A DNA stretch of 64,000 bases from Ureibacillus xyleni (GTDB lineage Bacteria > Bacillota > Bacilli > Bacillales_A > Planococcaceae): contig NZ_OBMQ01000002.1 in assembly GCF_900217795.1 (NCBI RefSeq), positions 124,001-188,000 of the forward strand, read 5' to 3'. The notes under the pieces are model-generated. The model was not told where the DNA came from and did no database searches. It was given only the letters and a program-made list of their open reading frames with translations. Shown one piece after another: positions 51,816 to 60,700 of this stretch; position 1 is the stretch's first letter, and each line of letters opens with the position of its first letter. The position numbers and the translations under genes are program-made.

Positions 51816-51848
51816 TTACCATCCAGAGGTGAGTTTTCCGGATGGTAA
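51816..51848. terminator. Hairpin between convergent genes
   Basis: TTACCATCC (51816-51824) pairs with GGATGGTAA (51840-51848). It sits between the lipoprotein remnant and the end of the chemoreceptor gene. Confidence 0.7.
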
Positions 51849-51857
51849 AATTCTTAT

Positions 51858-53618
51858 TTATTCAATTTTAAATTTAGAAACTAAATCATTTAAATCCTCT
51901 GCAAGTTTTGATAATTGACCTGCGCTATTCGTGATTTCATCCATCGAACTAATGGATTGTTGTGATGCTGCTGCAGTTTGTTCTACACCAGCAGCATTTT
52001 CTTCGGATATTGCTGCCACTTCTATAATGGAGTTGCTCATTTCTTGGCTACTAGAGGCAATATTTGTTAAGTTTGCTGATATATTTTGAATACTATTTGC
52101 CATTTCCTTCAATGAATCACTTATATTATTAAATGTTTTATACGTCAGTTCGATTTTTGTTGTTCCTTGCTCCACTTCTTTATAACCATTTTGTAACGAA
52201 TCACTTACGTTACTAAATTCATTTTGAATATTACATACGATACTAGTAATATCAGTTACAGATACTGCGACTTGTTCTGCTAGTTTTTTTACTTCATCTG
52301 CAACAACTGCAAAGCCTTTTCCATGTTCGCCGGCTCTTGCAGCTTCGATTGCAGCATTTAATGATAAAAGATTAGTTTGATCTGCAATGTCCTTAATAAC
52401 AACTACTAATTTAGAAATTTCCTGTGTTTCAACATGCAAATCGTTCACTTTATTCACAGATTCGCGTACAATCTGATCAATCTTTTTCATTTGATCTGAG
52501 GACGATTCCATTAACTTACTACCTTCGTTTGTTAACGTTAATACTTCATTTGCAGACTTTTGAACTCGTTCCCCATAATTATGTGCGATTTGAACCTTTT
52601 CTGCAAAACTAGCCATAATATTTGAAATGTTACTTGTACTATTTGCTTGTCGATCAGCTCCCTTTGCTAACTCTTCCATCGTAATCGAAATTTGCTCGGA
52701 ACCTTGTTTTACTTCAAACGTTGCTTGTGTTAGTTCATCGCTATGGCCCGAGATAATATGAGAATCTTTTAATATATTGCTTATCATATCTCGAATATTT
52801 ATTTGCATTTTATTCATTGCTTCAGCTAATTTACCGACTTCATCTTTTACTTTGAATTGAAGTAATTCTTGACTTAAATCACCACTAGCTAAATGGTGCA
52901 TACGGTCTGTAACAATCTTGATAGGATTAGAAATATTATTTGCAAATGTCCAGATAATAACTATACCTATTAATAAGGTTAAAGCTACAATAATAGCAAT
53001 TGTGTTTAAGATTTGTTTTGCAGGAGCATTAAAATCTAAAAGATATGTACTTGCACTTATTGTCCAGCCCCACTTATCATAATTTTTTGCATAAACTACT
53101 TTCTTTTCACGTTTATTTTCATTTTCAGGAAGTGGCCAATCATAATAAACATATTCTCCCCCTGCATTTCCTGCTTTAATAATTTCTTGTACAAATTTAT
53201 ATCCATTGGAATCTTCAAACTCAAATGTATTTTCCCCTTCTAAACTTGGGTGGGCAACCAGAATTCCTTGTTGGTCATGAATCATGATGTAACCATTTTT
53301 CCCAAGATTAATGTTGGAATTGATAGGACGTTTCCCTTCTTGATCCATTTCACCAAGAACGGCGACTTTTACTTTTTCCTGGGCTTCTTCTAATGTAATA
53401 TTATTTTTCTCAACTTCTTTATGTAGAGAATCTATCATTTCAATGGTCATATTGACACTATTTTGTAAGTTTACTCGACCAAGTTCGTCTAAACTACCTG
53501 AACTTTTTTGGTAGCTAATAACTCCTAAAATGGCCATCGGGATAATTAATAAGAGAATTGAAACTGTGATTAACTTTTTTCTAATAGAAAACGGTACCCC
53601 TCTTTTTTGTGTTGCCAT
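51858..53618 (-). CDS. Methyl-accepting chemotaxis protein
   Basis: A 586-residue transmembrane chemoreceptor. It has an N-terminal membrane helix ([19 protein letters not shown]) and an extracellular Cache domain (with [20 protein letters not shown] and [18 protein letters not shown], about 100-185). A second membrane helix, a HAMP domain and a cytoplasmic signalling domain with the hairpin tip [20 protein letters not shown] follow. The single-Cache layout suggests sensing of small organic acids or similar ligands. It is monocistronic. No chemotaxis genes are nearby. Confidence 0.94.
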   Translation of the reverse strand: MATQKRGVPFSIRKKLITVSILLLIIPMAILGVISYQKSSGSLDELGRVNLQNSVNMTIEMIDSLHKEVEKNNITLEEAQEKVKVAVLGEMDQEGKRPINSNINLGKNGYIMIHDQQGILVAHPSLEGENTFEFEDSNGYKFVQEIIKAGNAGGEYVYYDWPLPENENKREKKVVYAKNYDKWGWTISASTYLLDFNAPAKQILNTIAIIVALTLLIGIVIIWTFANNISNPIKIVTDRMHHLASGDLSQELLQFKVKDEVGKLAEAMNKMQINIRDMISNILKDSHIISGHSDELTQATFEVKQGSEQISITMEELAKGADRQANSTSNISNIMASFAEKVQIAHNYGERVQKSANEVLTLTNEGSKLMESSSDQMKKIDQIVRESVNKVNDLHVETQEISKLVVVIKDIADQTNLLSLNAAIEAARAGEHGKGFAVVADEVKKLAEQVAVSVTDITSIVCNIQNEFSNVSDSLQNGYKEVEQGTTKIELTYKTFNNISDSLKEMANSIQNISANLTNIASSSQEMSNSIIEVAAISEENAAGVEQTAAASQQSISSMDEITNSAGQLSKLAEDLNDLVSKFKIE

Positions 53619-54155
53619 AAAAATCCCTCCTAATGGTATAAAATTACTATAAATGTAATAATTTATTGTATTATTGGAATATACTGGATTATTTTTATAA
53701 TATATTATTATAGAGTTAACTTATATTAAAATCAATACGTTTTCGAGCAAATATTTACGTTAAGGTGTAAAAAGTGAGGTATTTTTTGTGTTCGAAATAT
53801 ATTATCGTTAATGGTTTTTAATGGAAGATTATAGGACTTAATTAACACTGCATTTAAAAAACGAATAGTATACACGTAAACTGAAATTGGATTATTAGAT
53901 ACTAAGTACTATATGTAGCATATGAGTACAGTGAAGATAATGTTTTATTGTCTTCTAGGTAACAGTAGAATACGTGATATAATTGGACAAAAAAATGGGA
54001 TGAATCTTCTACAATAAGTCTTTGAAAATAGATTGAGGGTAAGTCAGAATCCAGATAGTGGACGTAAGAAAAATGAGTTGTTTTCAGGGAATGGAAGTAA
54101 TATTGATCGTTCATATAAAAGTAGAAAAAAACGATAGAGAAATGAGGGCAACAAA
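53619..54155. other. Intergenic region upstream of the chemoreceptor
   Basis: About 540 AT-rich bases with the chemoreceptor ribosome site (AGGAGGG) at the left edge. I see no convincing gene, only short frames on both strands, and no clear promoter pair. Confidence 0.5.
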
Positions 54156-54671
54156 TTGACGAGGCAACGAAGAAAAACACCAACTTGTCCAAAATGTAAT
54201 AGAAATAATACTTACGATATAATCCCAGAAATACCTAATGAGCCCGAAATTCAAATTAATCCATATCAATGTATGGTTGAATATGTAGAAACCTATACAA
54301 TAGGCAATGCCAAATACTATTGTATGGATTGTCACCATACTTGGAAGAAATATAGAGGAAGAAAACCATATAATATGGTAAGAAAAATTTATGCAAGCAG
54401 TGGTGGATTCCCGGGTCCATACTTTGATGTGACGATTGAGTTAGATAAGGAAGAAGTGATAGATTGGTTTCTAGAGGAATTATACAAATGTGACTTTCTA
54501 AACTGGGCTGAAGAATATATTCAACCATATGTTTTAGATGGAGGTCATTGGTCTGTTCGTATCGAATATGACACTTACTGTGAAATCAAAATGGGAAGTA
54601 ATCACTATCCTGTAAAATGGGCAAAATTTTGCAAAGCAGTTTCTGCTATAAGTGGCAGTGAATTTTATTAA
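54156..54671 (+). CDS. Hypothetical zinc-ribbon protein
   Basis: A 171-residue protein starting at a TTG preceded by GAGGG. The N-terminus has a CPKCNRNNTYDIIPE half and a YYCMDCHHTWKKYRG half about 50 residues later, a four-cysteine zinc ribbon. The C-terminal 100 residues (FDVTIELDKEEVIDWFLEEL, VLDGGHWSVRIEYDTYCEIK) look like a compact alpha/beta domain that I do not recognise. A terminator follows. It stands alone. Confidence 0.75.
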   Translation: MTRQRRKTPTCPKCNRNNTYDIIPEIPNEPEIQINPYQCMVEYVETYTIGNAKYYCMDCHHTWKKYRGRKPYNMVRKIYASSGGFPGPYFDVTIELDKEEVIDWFLEELYKCDFLNWAEEYIQPYVLDGGHWSVRIEYDTYCEIKMGSNHYPVKWAKFCKAVSAISGSEFY

Positions 54672-54688
54672 TATAAATTTTTTTCAAC

Positions 54689-54718
54689 AGCATCTCTAGA
54701 TACGGAGGTGCTTTTTTT
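54689..54718 (+). terminator. Intrinsic terminator
   Basis: AGCATCTC (54689-54696) pairs with GAGGTGCT (54705-54712) and T7 follows. Confidence 0.8.
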
Positions 54719-54741
54719 GCTAGTAAAAATGTCTCTGTAAA

Positions 54742-54770
54742 TTGACAAAATAGACCACTGTGAATAATAT
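54742..54770 (+). promoter_or_regulatory. Promoter of the marR gene
   Basis: A perfect TTGACA (54742-54747), 17 bases and TAATAT (54765-54770) precede the regulator start by about 57 bases. Confidence 0.6.
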
Positions 54771-54790
54771 ATATATCGTGTGCGATGTAT
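54771..54790. promoter_or_regulatory. Candidate MarR operator
   Basis: ATATATCGTGTGCGATGTAT has two 8-base half sites (ATAYATCG and CGATRTAT) with a 4-base centre. It abuts the -10 box of the marR promoter, a typical position for autorepression. Confidence 0.6.
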
Positions 54791-54826
54791 CGTGACCGAT
54801 GTAATGGTGAAAGGGGATGTAAACTA

Positions 54827-55336
54827 TTGAATAGAGCAGAATTTATTGGAAAATCTATTAATTTTATTCATCGCTTTACAATGAAAAGTCTACAGAAAAC
54901 AGCGGAAGAGCATGGTGTAACTATTCCACAAATACGAGTAATAGGCGATGTATATGCTCATAAAACAGTAAGCATTAAACAACTTTGCCAAAACTTAAAG
55001 ATGACACAAAGTACTGTTTCTGAAATTGTTGAAAGATTAATAGCGAAAGGGTTGTTAGTAAAGGCTCCTAATGAAAAGGATAAACGAATTGTTGATATTT
55101 CGTTATCTCCTCGTTTAGCTGAAGATCTTAATGAAAGTATTTCTGAGATGACGAATCAATCTTTAGTAGGTGTGTTAGATCTTTTATCGCCAAGTGAACA
55201 GGAGGATGTGGAGAAAGGGATGAAATTATTAGTTTCTGCGGTTAAAGAAAAAATGATTGCAGACGGTATGGATAACAATGATTACATTGATATTTTATAC
55301 TTTTCTAACAAGGACAAACGCAAAAAATCAAACTAA
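54827..55336 (+). CDS. MarR family transcriptional regulator
   Basis: A 169-residue winged-helix regulator with VSIKQLCQNLKMTQSTVSEIVERL as the recognition region, a DKR-type wing (NEKDKRIVDIS) and long dimerisation helices. A longer frame starts at 54785, but TTG at 54827 after AAAGGGGA gives the family-like NRAEFIGKSINFIHRFTMK start. It precedes an exporter gene by 14 bases and probably represses both genes from the palindrome at 54771-54790. Confidence 0.85.
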   Translation: MNRAEFIGKSINFIHRFTMKSLQKTAEEHGVTIPQIRVIGDVYAHKTVSIKQLCQNLKMTQSTVSEIVERLIAKGLLVKAPNEKDKRIVDISLSPRLAEDLNESISEMTNQSLVGVLDLLSPSEQEDVEKGMKLLVSAVKEKMIADGMDNNDYIDILYFSNKDKRKKSN

Positions 55337-55350
55337 TTGGAGGATGCAAG

Positions 55351-56384
55351 GTGAAAAGCATCATAAAAGGACGTTGGGTCATTTTCTCAATTTGGCTTGT
55401 TGTGACTATATTGCTAACGGTTATTCAACCTGACATTAATGCAATATTACGCCAGCAAGGTCAACAAGGAACAAGTAGTAATAGTCCGTCTGTTATTGCA
55501 AGTGAGCTATTGAAGAAAATGGAAACGGCAAAAGGTAGCGACAATCTCATCGTTTTTTACGATGAAAAGAAAATATCAGACGATGAAATGGAGAAGATTG
55601 AAGATTCGGTAAAGGCAATTCGTAGCAGTAGCTCTGAACTCGGAGTTACAGATATGATTGACCCTTTTAGCATACCTGATGCAAAAAGCTCTTTAGTCTC
55701 TGAAGATGGCACAACCTTAATGGTGAGCTATAAACTTGATAACTTTCAACTGGGTTAAAGGGTACTATCCTTTCAGATGCAAAAAGTGGAACAGCAGGAA
55801 CAACGGCTGCAACGAAAGACATGAACGATGTTTTATCGAGTGACTTAAATAGAACAACAATCATCGTTATTATTGGCGTATTACTTGTTTTATTCTTAGT
55901 AATTCGTTCATTCTGGACTCCGGTGTTTATTACAGCATCACTTGTTGGAGCTTACTTTACAGCGATGTTCATTATTAACTTTATTTTCTTAGATTTATTA
56001 GGGTATGCAGGCATTTCTTCCTTTGTACCGTTTTTCTCCTTCATTATTATTGTAGCGTTGGGAGTAGATTATAGTATTTTCTTAATGATGCGCTTTAAGG
56101 AATATCCAAACCTGTCTCCTCAAGAAGCGATTGTTTTAGCTTCGAAGCATACAGGGGGAGTTATCATTTCAGCCGTAATTATCCTTGGTGGTACTTTTGC
56201 AACGCTTATGCCAGCAGGAATTGTATTATTAATAGAGTTGGCTGTAGCGGTTATTACTGGTTTAATCGTGCTATGCTTTATTTTGTTGCCGATTTTTGTT
56301 CCAGCTCTAATCGCACTACCAGATACACTATCAAGTTTAGTTTCTAAGAAAAAGAAAGAAAATTTAGTATTAGAGAAAAAATAG
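55351..56384 (+). pseudogene. MMPL/RND-type exporter with internal deletion and frameshift
   Basis: The first frame (55351-55758) encodes the N-terminal membrane helix and part of the first extracellular domain (MKSIIKGRWVIFSIWLVVTI to MVSYKLDNFQLG). A different frame from about 55745 to 56384 encodes the end of the second extracellular domain and the last membrane bundle (RTTIIVIIGVLLVLFLVIRS, FIIIVALGVDYSIFLMMRF). Intact YdgH/YdfJ-type MMPL exporters have about 700-1000 residues. Here about half is missing, including the first membrane bundle, and the join is out of frame. Non-functional by inference. It follows marR by 14 bases as an ex-operon partner. Confidence 0.85.
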
Positions 56385-56394
56385 GTAGATAAAG

Positions 56395-56438
56395 AAAGAG
56401 CTCTTGAAAATGCTAATTGCGTTTTTAAGGGCTCTTTT
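56395..56438. terminator. Hairpin terminator after the MMPL remnant
   Basis: A long imperfect stem (56395-56413 with 56419-56437) ends in Ts. It lies between convergent genes and can serve both. Confidence 0.8.
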
Positions 56439-56454
56439 ATTAATTAATTGGGAA

Positions 56455-57501
56455 CTACAATTTTCGATATCTTTTTAGGGCGAATAAATTTAAGATGATA
56501 AACACTACGGCAAAAGCTAATAAAATATATAGGTCATTGCTTATTTCAGATAAGGTAGCCCCTTTATACATGACCCCTTTTAACGCATCGGCTGCATAAT
56601 ACAAGGGCATTAGTTTCGCTAAAACTTGTAACCAATCTGCCATTCCTTCAATCGAAAAGATACCAGAAAAAAAGATTTGAGGAACAATTACTAATGGAAT
56701 AAACTGCACCATTTGAAATTCAGAGCTAGCAAAAGAAGATAACAATATTCCGAGTGACAATGCGACAATGGCTACAATGACATTAATTAAAATAACATTC
56801 CAAAAAGAGCCGACTAAAATGATATCTAATACATTGATTGAAAATAGAACAACAATGACCGTTTGTAGGAAAGCTAGTAACCCATAACCTATCAGATAAG
56901 CAGCAACAATCTCGCCTCTCCGAATAGGTGTTGCCATTAAACGCTCAAGAGTTCCCGTTGTTCGTTCATTTAGTAAACCAATACCAGAAATTAAGAACAC
57001 AAAAAAGAACACAAAAAATCCTACGAGTATTGGGCTAAAAGTATCGAAAATTTTCGTATCGCTACTACCATAAATATAGTTTGTTTGTATATGATCGTTG
57101 CTTTGGTTTGTGCCCGTTAGCTTAAACTGAACTTCTTTACTAATGACTTGTTTGACTTTCATTTCTAAACTTTTAGCTACTGTTGGATCTTCATTTAGTA
57201 GTGTGAGCGTAGTTTCAGTACCGTCTATTTGTAAAAAGCCGTCTAAATTATATTTCGATATGGCGTGTTCGATATCTGAAATATCAACATATTCCTGTGC
57301 AACAATATCTACCTCTTTGAAAGATTCAATTAATTGTTGGCTACCATTTTCAATTCCTAATATAGGTTTTACTGTCTTCCCATTAAACACTAAGTTCATA
57401 AGGGTTAGTATTAAAAGTGGGGCGATAAATAGTAAAGCTAAAGTGCGTTTGTCTCTCACAATTTGTAATAAAATTCTTTTAATAAGCGCTAGAGTTCTCA
57501 T
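56455..57501 (-). CDS. ABC-2 type exporter permease
   Basis: A 348-residue ABC-2 permease. One N-terminal membrane helix (LALLFIAPLLILTLMNLVF) is followed by an extracytoplasmic domain (about 40-160) and five more membrane segments. The family motif NERTTGTLERLMATPIRRGE is present near residue 185. It overlaps the upstream ATPase gene by 23 bases, so the two make one transporter. Likely exports a drug, lipid or peptide. Substrate unknown. Confidence 0.92.
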   Translation of the reverse strand: MRTLALIKRILLQIVRDKRTLALLFIAPLLILTLMNLVFNGKTVKPILGIENGSQQLIESFKEVDIVAQEYVDISDIEHAISKYNLDGFLQIDGTETTLTLLNEDPTVAKSLEMKVKQVISKEVQFKLTGTNQSNDHIQTNYIYGSSDTKIFDTFSPILVGFFVFFFVFLISGIGLLNERTTGTLERLMATPIRRGEIVAAYLIGYGLLAFLQTVIVVLFSINVLDIILVGSFWNVILINVIVAIVALSLGILLSSFASSEFQMVQFIPLVIVPQIFFSGIFSIEGMADWLQVLAKLMPLYYAADALKGVMYKGATLSEISNDLYILLAFAVVFIILNLFALKRYRKL

Positions 57502-58222
57502 TAATTAACCTCCCAGCTGCTAAAAATACCTCATCAAGATTATGCGCCTTATACTTTTCTTTCAATTGGTCAGGTGTACCTGTTGCAATAAGAGAGCCTT
57601 CGCGAACCATAGAAATATAATCACATTTATCGGCCTCATCCATAACGTGAGTAGTTACAATTATGGTTTTGCCCTCTTCGTTTTTAAGTCTTAACAGTTC
57701 GTTCCAAATACTTAATCTTAATTCAGGGTCGATACCAACTGTTGGTTCGTCTAAAATAAGTACTTTTGGATTCTGAATTAAAGCAATTGCAAGAGATAAT
57801 CGACGTCTCATCCCACCAGAATACGCAGATACTTTTTTATTAAGGTCCGCCGTTAAATTGACTAATTTTGCAGCATATTCAATGCGACTTTTTCGCTCAA
57901 GTTTGTTTAAATGATAAAGTGAAGCAAAAAACATTAAATTCTCTTTTCCAGTAAGTTCTTTGTACAGTGCATCAGATTGAGCCATATAGCCAATTTGTTG
58001 CAACATATTTAAATTCGGCATTTTTTCACCTAACAAATAAATGGAACCTTGATCTGGAACATCCATCCCTACAATCATTTTAACGAGTGTTGTTTTTCCT
58101 GCTCCAGAAGGTCCAATAAAACCATAAATACGTCCTTCCATAATTTCGAAGTTAATATCTTTTAGGACAACTTTTTTTCCAAAGCTTTTACTGACATTTT
58201 GTATCGAAATGGTTTGATTCAT
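57479..58222 (-). CDS. ABC transporter ATP-binding protein
   Basis: A 247-residue ATPase with Walker A GPSGAGKTTLVK (about 37-48), the Q-loop region QQIGYMAQSDALY, signature YSGGMRRRLSLAIAL (about 140), Walker B KVLILDEPTVGID and H-loop VTTHVMDEAD. It belongs to the ABC-2/DrrA-like exporter ATPases. AAGGAGGG precedes the ATG. Its 3' end overlaps the permease start, implying coupled translation. Confidence 0.95.
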   Translation of the reverse strand: MNQTISIQNVSKSFGKKVVLKDINFEIMEGRIYGFIGPSGAGKTTLVKMIVGMDVPDQGSIYLLGEKMPNLNMLQQIGYMAQSDALYKELTGKENLMFFASLYHLNKLERKSRIEYAAKLVNLTADLNKKVSAYSGGMRRRLSLAIALIQNPKVLILDEPTVGIDPELRLSIWNELLRLKNEEGKTIIVTTHVMDEADKCDYISMVREGSLIATGTPDQLKEKYKAHNLDEVFLAAGRLINENSSAY

Positions 58223-58536
58223 AAAGTAAAACCCTCCTTGTTCAAAATAATGATGATATTTGTAGTGTAGTACATTCTAGTAGGTGAATGAGAGAAAAAT
58301 TATAAATAAGAAAAATTGTATTGATGATTGAGCAATGGCTGGAAATGTCGGTCACAAATCAATCACATTTTAATGAAATGATATCTATTAGAAGGAACTA
58401 TAACTAATTGTCTTTCGTTATATGAACTTGACAGAAGTGTAAAATAGGAATAATATATATAAGCTATAAAAAGTTATTGTAAAATAATAGTTTGCTAATA
58501 TATTATAAATCTGATTATTAAAAGGTAGGTGTAAAA
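58223..58536. other. Divergent intergenic region with an LTA-synthase promoter
   Basis: About 310 bases between the divergent ATPase and LTA synthase genes. A strong promoter for the plus-strand gene is visible at 58428-58456. Nothing else was recognised. Confidence 0.5.
58428..58456 (+). promoter_or_regulatory. Promoter of the LTA synthase gene
   Basis: TTGACA (58428-58433, perfect), a 17-base spacer and TAATAT (58451-58456) point toward the gene at 58537. Confidence 0.65.
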
Positions 58537-60489
58537 ATGATTAGTTTAGTAAAAGCAAAAGATGACCTATTAAACAAATTTTTAGGGATATACTTTCTAG
58601 CTGTTCTGATGTTATGGATTAAAACATACCTAACTCAAACAATACAGTTCGAACTTGGTGCAGAAGGATTCATGCAACAATTTCTTCTATTTATTAATCC
58701 AATAGGTTCAGCGCTTATTTTTCTAGGATTTTCATTTTTATTTAAAGGAAAAAGAAGATATACTGCACTAGTTATTATTTACGCACTTATATCATTTCTC
58801 TTATATGCGAATGTTGTTTATTACCGATTCTTTAGCGATTTCATTACATTACCTACAATCTTCCAAACACAAAATTTTGGAGACTTAGGTGGTAGTGTTC
58901 TTTCATTATTAAAACCTTATGATATTTTGTTCTTTGTGGACGTATTTGTAATATTTTACTTGCGTTTTACAAAAAAAGTACAAAAGCAAGTAAGTGGAAT
59001 AGGTTATAGAAAAGGAATTGTAATTACTGCATTTGCGTTAGCAGTATCAATTGTTAATTTGGGACTAGCTGAAGCAGATCGTCCTCAATTATTAACACGT
59101 GGTTTTGATCGAAACTATATTGTGAAATATTTAGGAATGTATAACTATACAATTTATGATGCAGCTGAAACAGTTAAGGCATCTTCACAAAGAGCTTTAG
59201 CTGATAGCGATGATATGACAGAAGTTATTAACTATGCAAAGTCAAACTATGCAGAACCAAATCCGGAATATTTCGGTGCTGCAAAAGGCATGAACGTTAT
59301 TTATTTACATTTAGAATCAATGCAAAACTTTATTATCAACTATAAATTAAATGGTGAAGAAGTTACACCATTCTTAAATTCATTATCAAAAGATGAAAAT
59401 ACTTTGTACTTTGATAATTTCTTCCATCAAACAGCGCAAGGTAAAACATCGGACGCAGAATTTATGCTAGAAAATTCTTTATTTGGATTACCACAAGGAT
59501 CTGCTTTTATTACAAAGGGACAAAATACGTACCAAGCAGCTCCTGGTATATTAAAGGACAATGGTTATACATCTGCAGTTTTCCATGGTAATGGAGGATC
59601 TTTCTGGAATCGAAACGTTATTTATAAATCATTTGGTTACGATAAATTCTTTGATGCCAACTTCTATGACACAAGCTCACCAGAAGACATGGCTGAATAT
59701 GGTTTGTTAGATAAACCATTTTTCGAGCAATCAGCAGATCTTTTAAATACTTTACCGCAACCTTTCTACACGAAATTTATTACGGTGGGGAATCATTATC
59801 CTTATAAAATTAATCAAGAGCTAACAACAATTGAGAAAGCTAATACGGGTGATGCGAGTGTCGATAATTATTTCCAAACGGCACGTTATGCGGATGAAGC
59901 AATTGAACAGTTCTTTAATCAATTAAAAGTATCTGGTTTATACGATAATAGTATGATTGTTCTTTACGGTGACCATTATGGTATCTCAGATAATCATAAT
60001 AAAGCGATGGAACAAATCATTGGTAAAGAAATTACACCTTATGAAAATGCTAATTTACAAAAGGTACCATTATTCATACACGTACCAGGAATGCAAGGTG
60101 GAAACAACCATACTTACGGAGGCCAAATCGACCTTCTTCCAACAGTGTTACATTTATTGGGAATTGATTCACAAAACTATGTTCAATTTGGTTCAGATTT
60201 ATTATCAGAAGAACATAATGATATTGTTCCATTTAGAAATGGAGATTTTGTAGGTCCTACAATTTATTCAATTGATGAAAAGCTTTACGATAGCAAAACT
60301 GGTTTACCATTAGAAGATAGCCAAGTTGAGATGGCAAACGCTATCAAAAAAGAAGTGGATTATAAATTGCAATTGTCGGATAAAGTTGTAAACGGTGATT
60401 TATTAAGATTCTATACACCAACAGGATATACTCCAGTTGACCCTTCTCAATATAATTACAACAATGATACGAATGTAGTAACTGAATAA
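58537..60489 (+). CDS. ltaS: Lipoteichoic acid synthase (LtaS family)
   Basis: A 650-residue LTA synthase that polymerises glycerol phosphate from phosphatidylglycerol onto a lipid anchor, releasing diacylglycerol. Five N-terminal membrane helices (about 15-175) precede an extracellular sulfatase-like domain. Catalytic Thr304 lies in QGKTSDAE, a metal-binding Glu260 in YLHLES, and further metal ligands in LYGDHYG. SSQRA/LADS near 220 is a plausible signal-peptidase cleavage site, as in known LtaS. Which paralogue (LtaS, YfnI, YqgS or YvgJ-like) is not resolved. Released diacylglycerol would feed DgkB (25107-26030). Confidence 0.9.
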   Translation: MISLVKAKDDLLNKFLGIYFLAVLMLWIKTYLTQTIQFELGAEGFMQQFLLFINPIGSALIFLGFSFLFKGKRRYTALVIIYALISFLLYANVVYYRFFSDFITLPTIFQTQNFGDLGGSVLSLLKPYDILFFVDVFVIFYLRFTKKVQKQVSGIGYRKGIVITAFALAVSIVNLGLAEADRPQLLTRGFDRNYIVKYLGMYNYTIYDAAETVKASSQRALADSDDMTEVINYAKSNYAEPNPEYFGAAKGMNVIYLHLESMQNFIINYKLNGEEVTPFLNSLSKDENTLYFDNFFHQTAQGKTSDAEFMLENSLFGLPQGSAFITKGQNTYQAAPGILKDNGYTSAVFHGNGGSFWNRNVIYKSFGYDKFFDANFYDTSSPEDMAEYGLLDKPFFEQSADLLNTLPQPFYTKFITVGNHYPYKINQELTTIEKANTGDASVDNYFQTARYADEAIEQFFNQLKVSGLYDNSMIVLYGDHYGISDNHNKAMEQIIGKEITPYENANLQKVPLFIHVPGMQGGNNHTYGGQIDLLPTVLHLLGIDSQNYVQFGSDLLSEEHNDIVPFRNGDFVGPTIYSIDEKLYDSKTGLPLEDSQVEMANAIKKEVDYKLQLSDKVVNGDLLRFYTPTGYTPVDPSQYNYNNDTNVVTE

Positions 60490-60493
60490 ATTT

Positions 60494-60558
60494 AAAAGGC
60501 AGTTCAAGAAAATGTGTTGATATCAGATATCTTCCCATTTGATTGAATTGCCTTTTTT
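60494..60558 (+). terminator. Intrinsic terminator after ltaS
   Basis: AAAAGGCAGTTCAA (60494-60507) pairs with TTGAATTGCCTTTT (60543-60556, one G-U pair) across a 35-base loop, and Ts follow. Confidence 0.75.
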
Positions 60559-60660
60559 CTCGTTCGTAAATCATTATCACAAGGAATTCGATTTTAATTT
60601 TCTAAAAATTATAAAAATTAACTTGAAAAAGTCAGAATTCTCCATGATAATTAAATTAAT

Positions 60661-60675
60661 GATAGTGACGCTATC
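60661..60675. promoter_or_regulatory. Palindromic operator candidate before the flavin dehydrogenase
   Basis: GATAGTGACGCTATC is a near-perfect 15-base palindrome 26 bases before the TTG start at 60701. A TetR-family regulator gene lies two genes downstream, so this is a plausible TetR operator. Confidence 0.5.
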
Positions 60676-60700
60676 AAAAGAGCGCAAAGGGGATGATTTC

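Noticed and set aside
53902-54192. 96-residue minus-strand frame
   Set aside because: No ribosome site, aromatic-rich antisense-like composition, and it overlaps the zinc-ribbon gene start.
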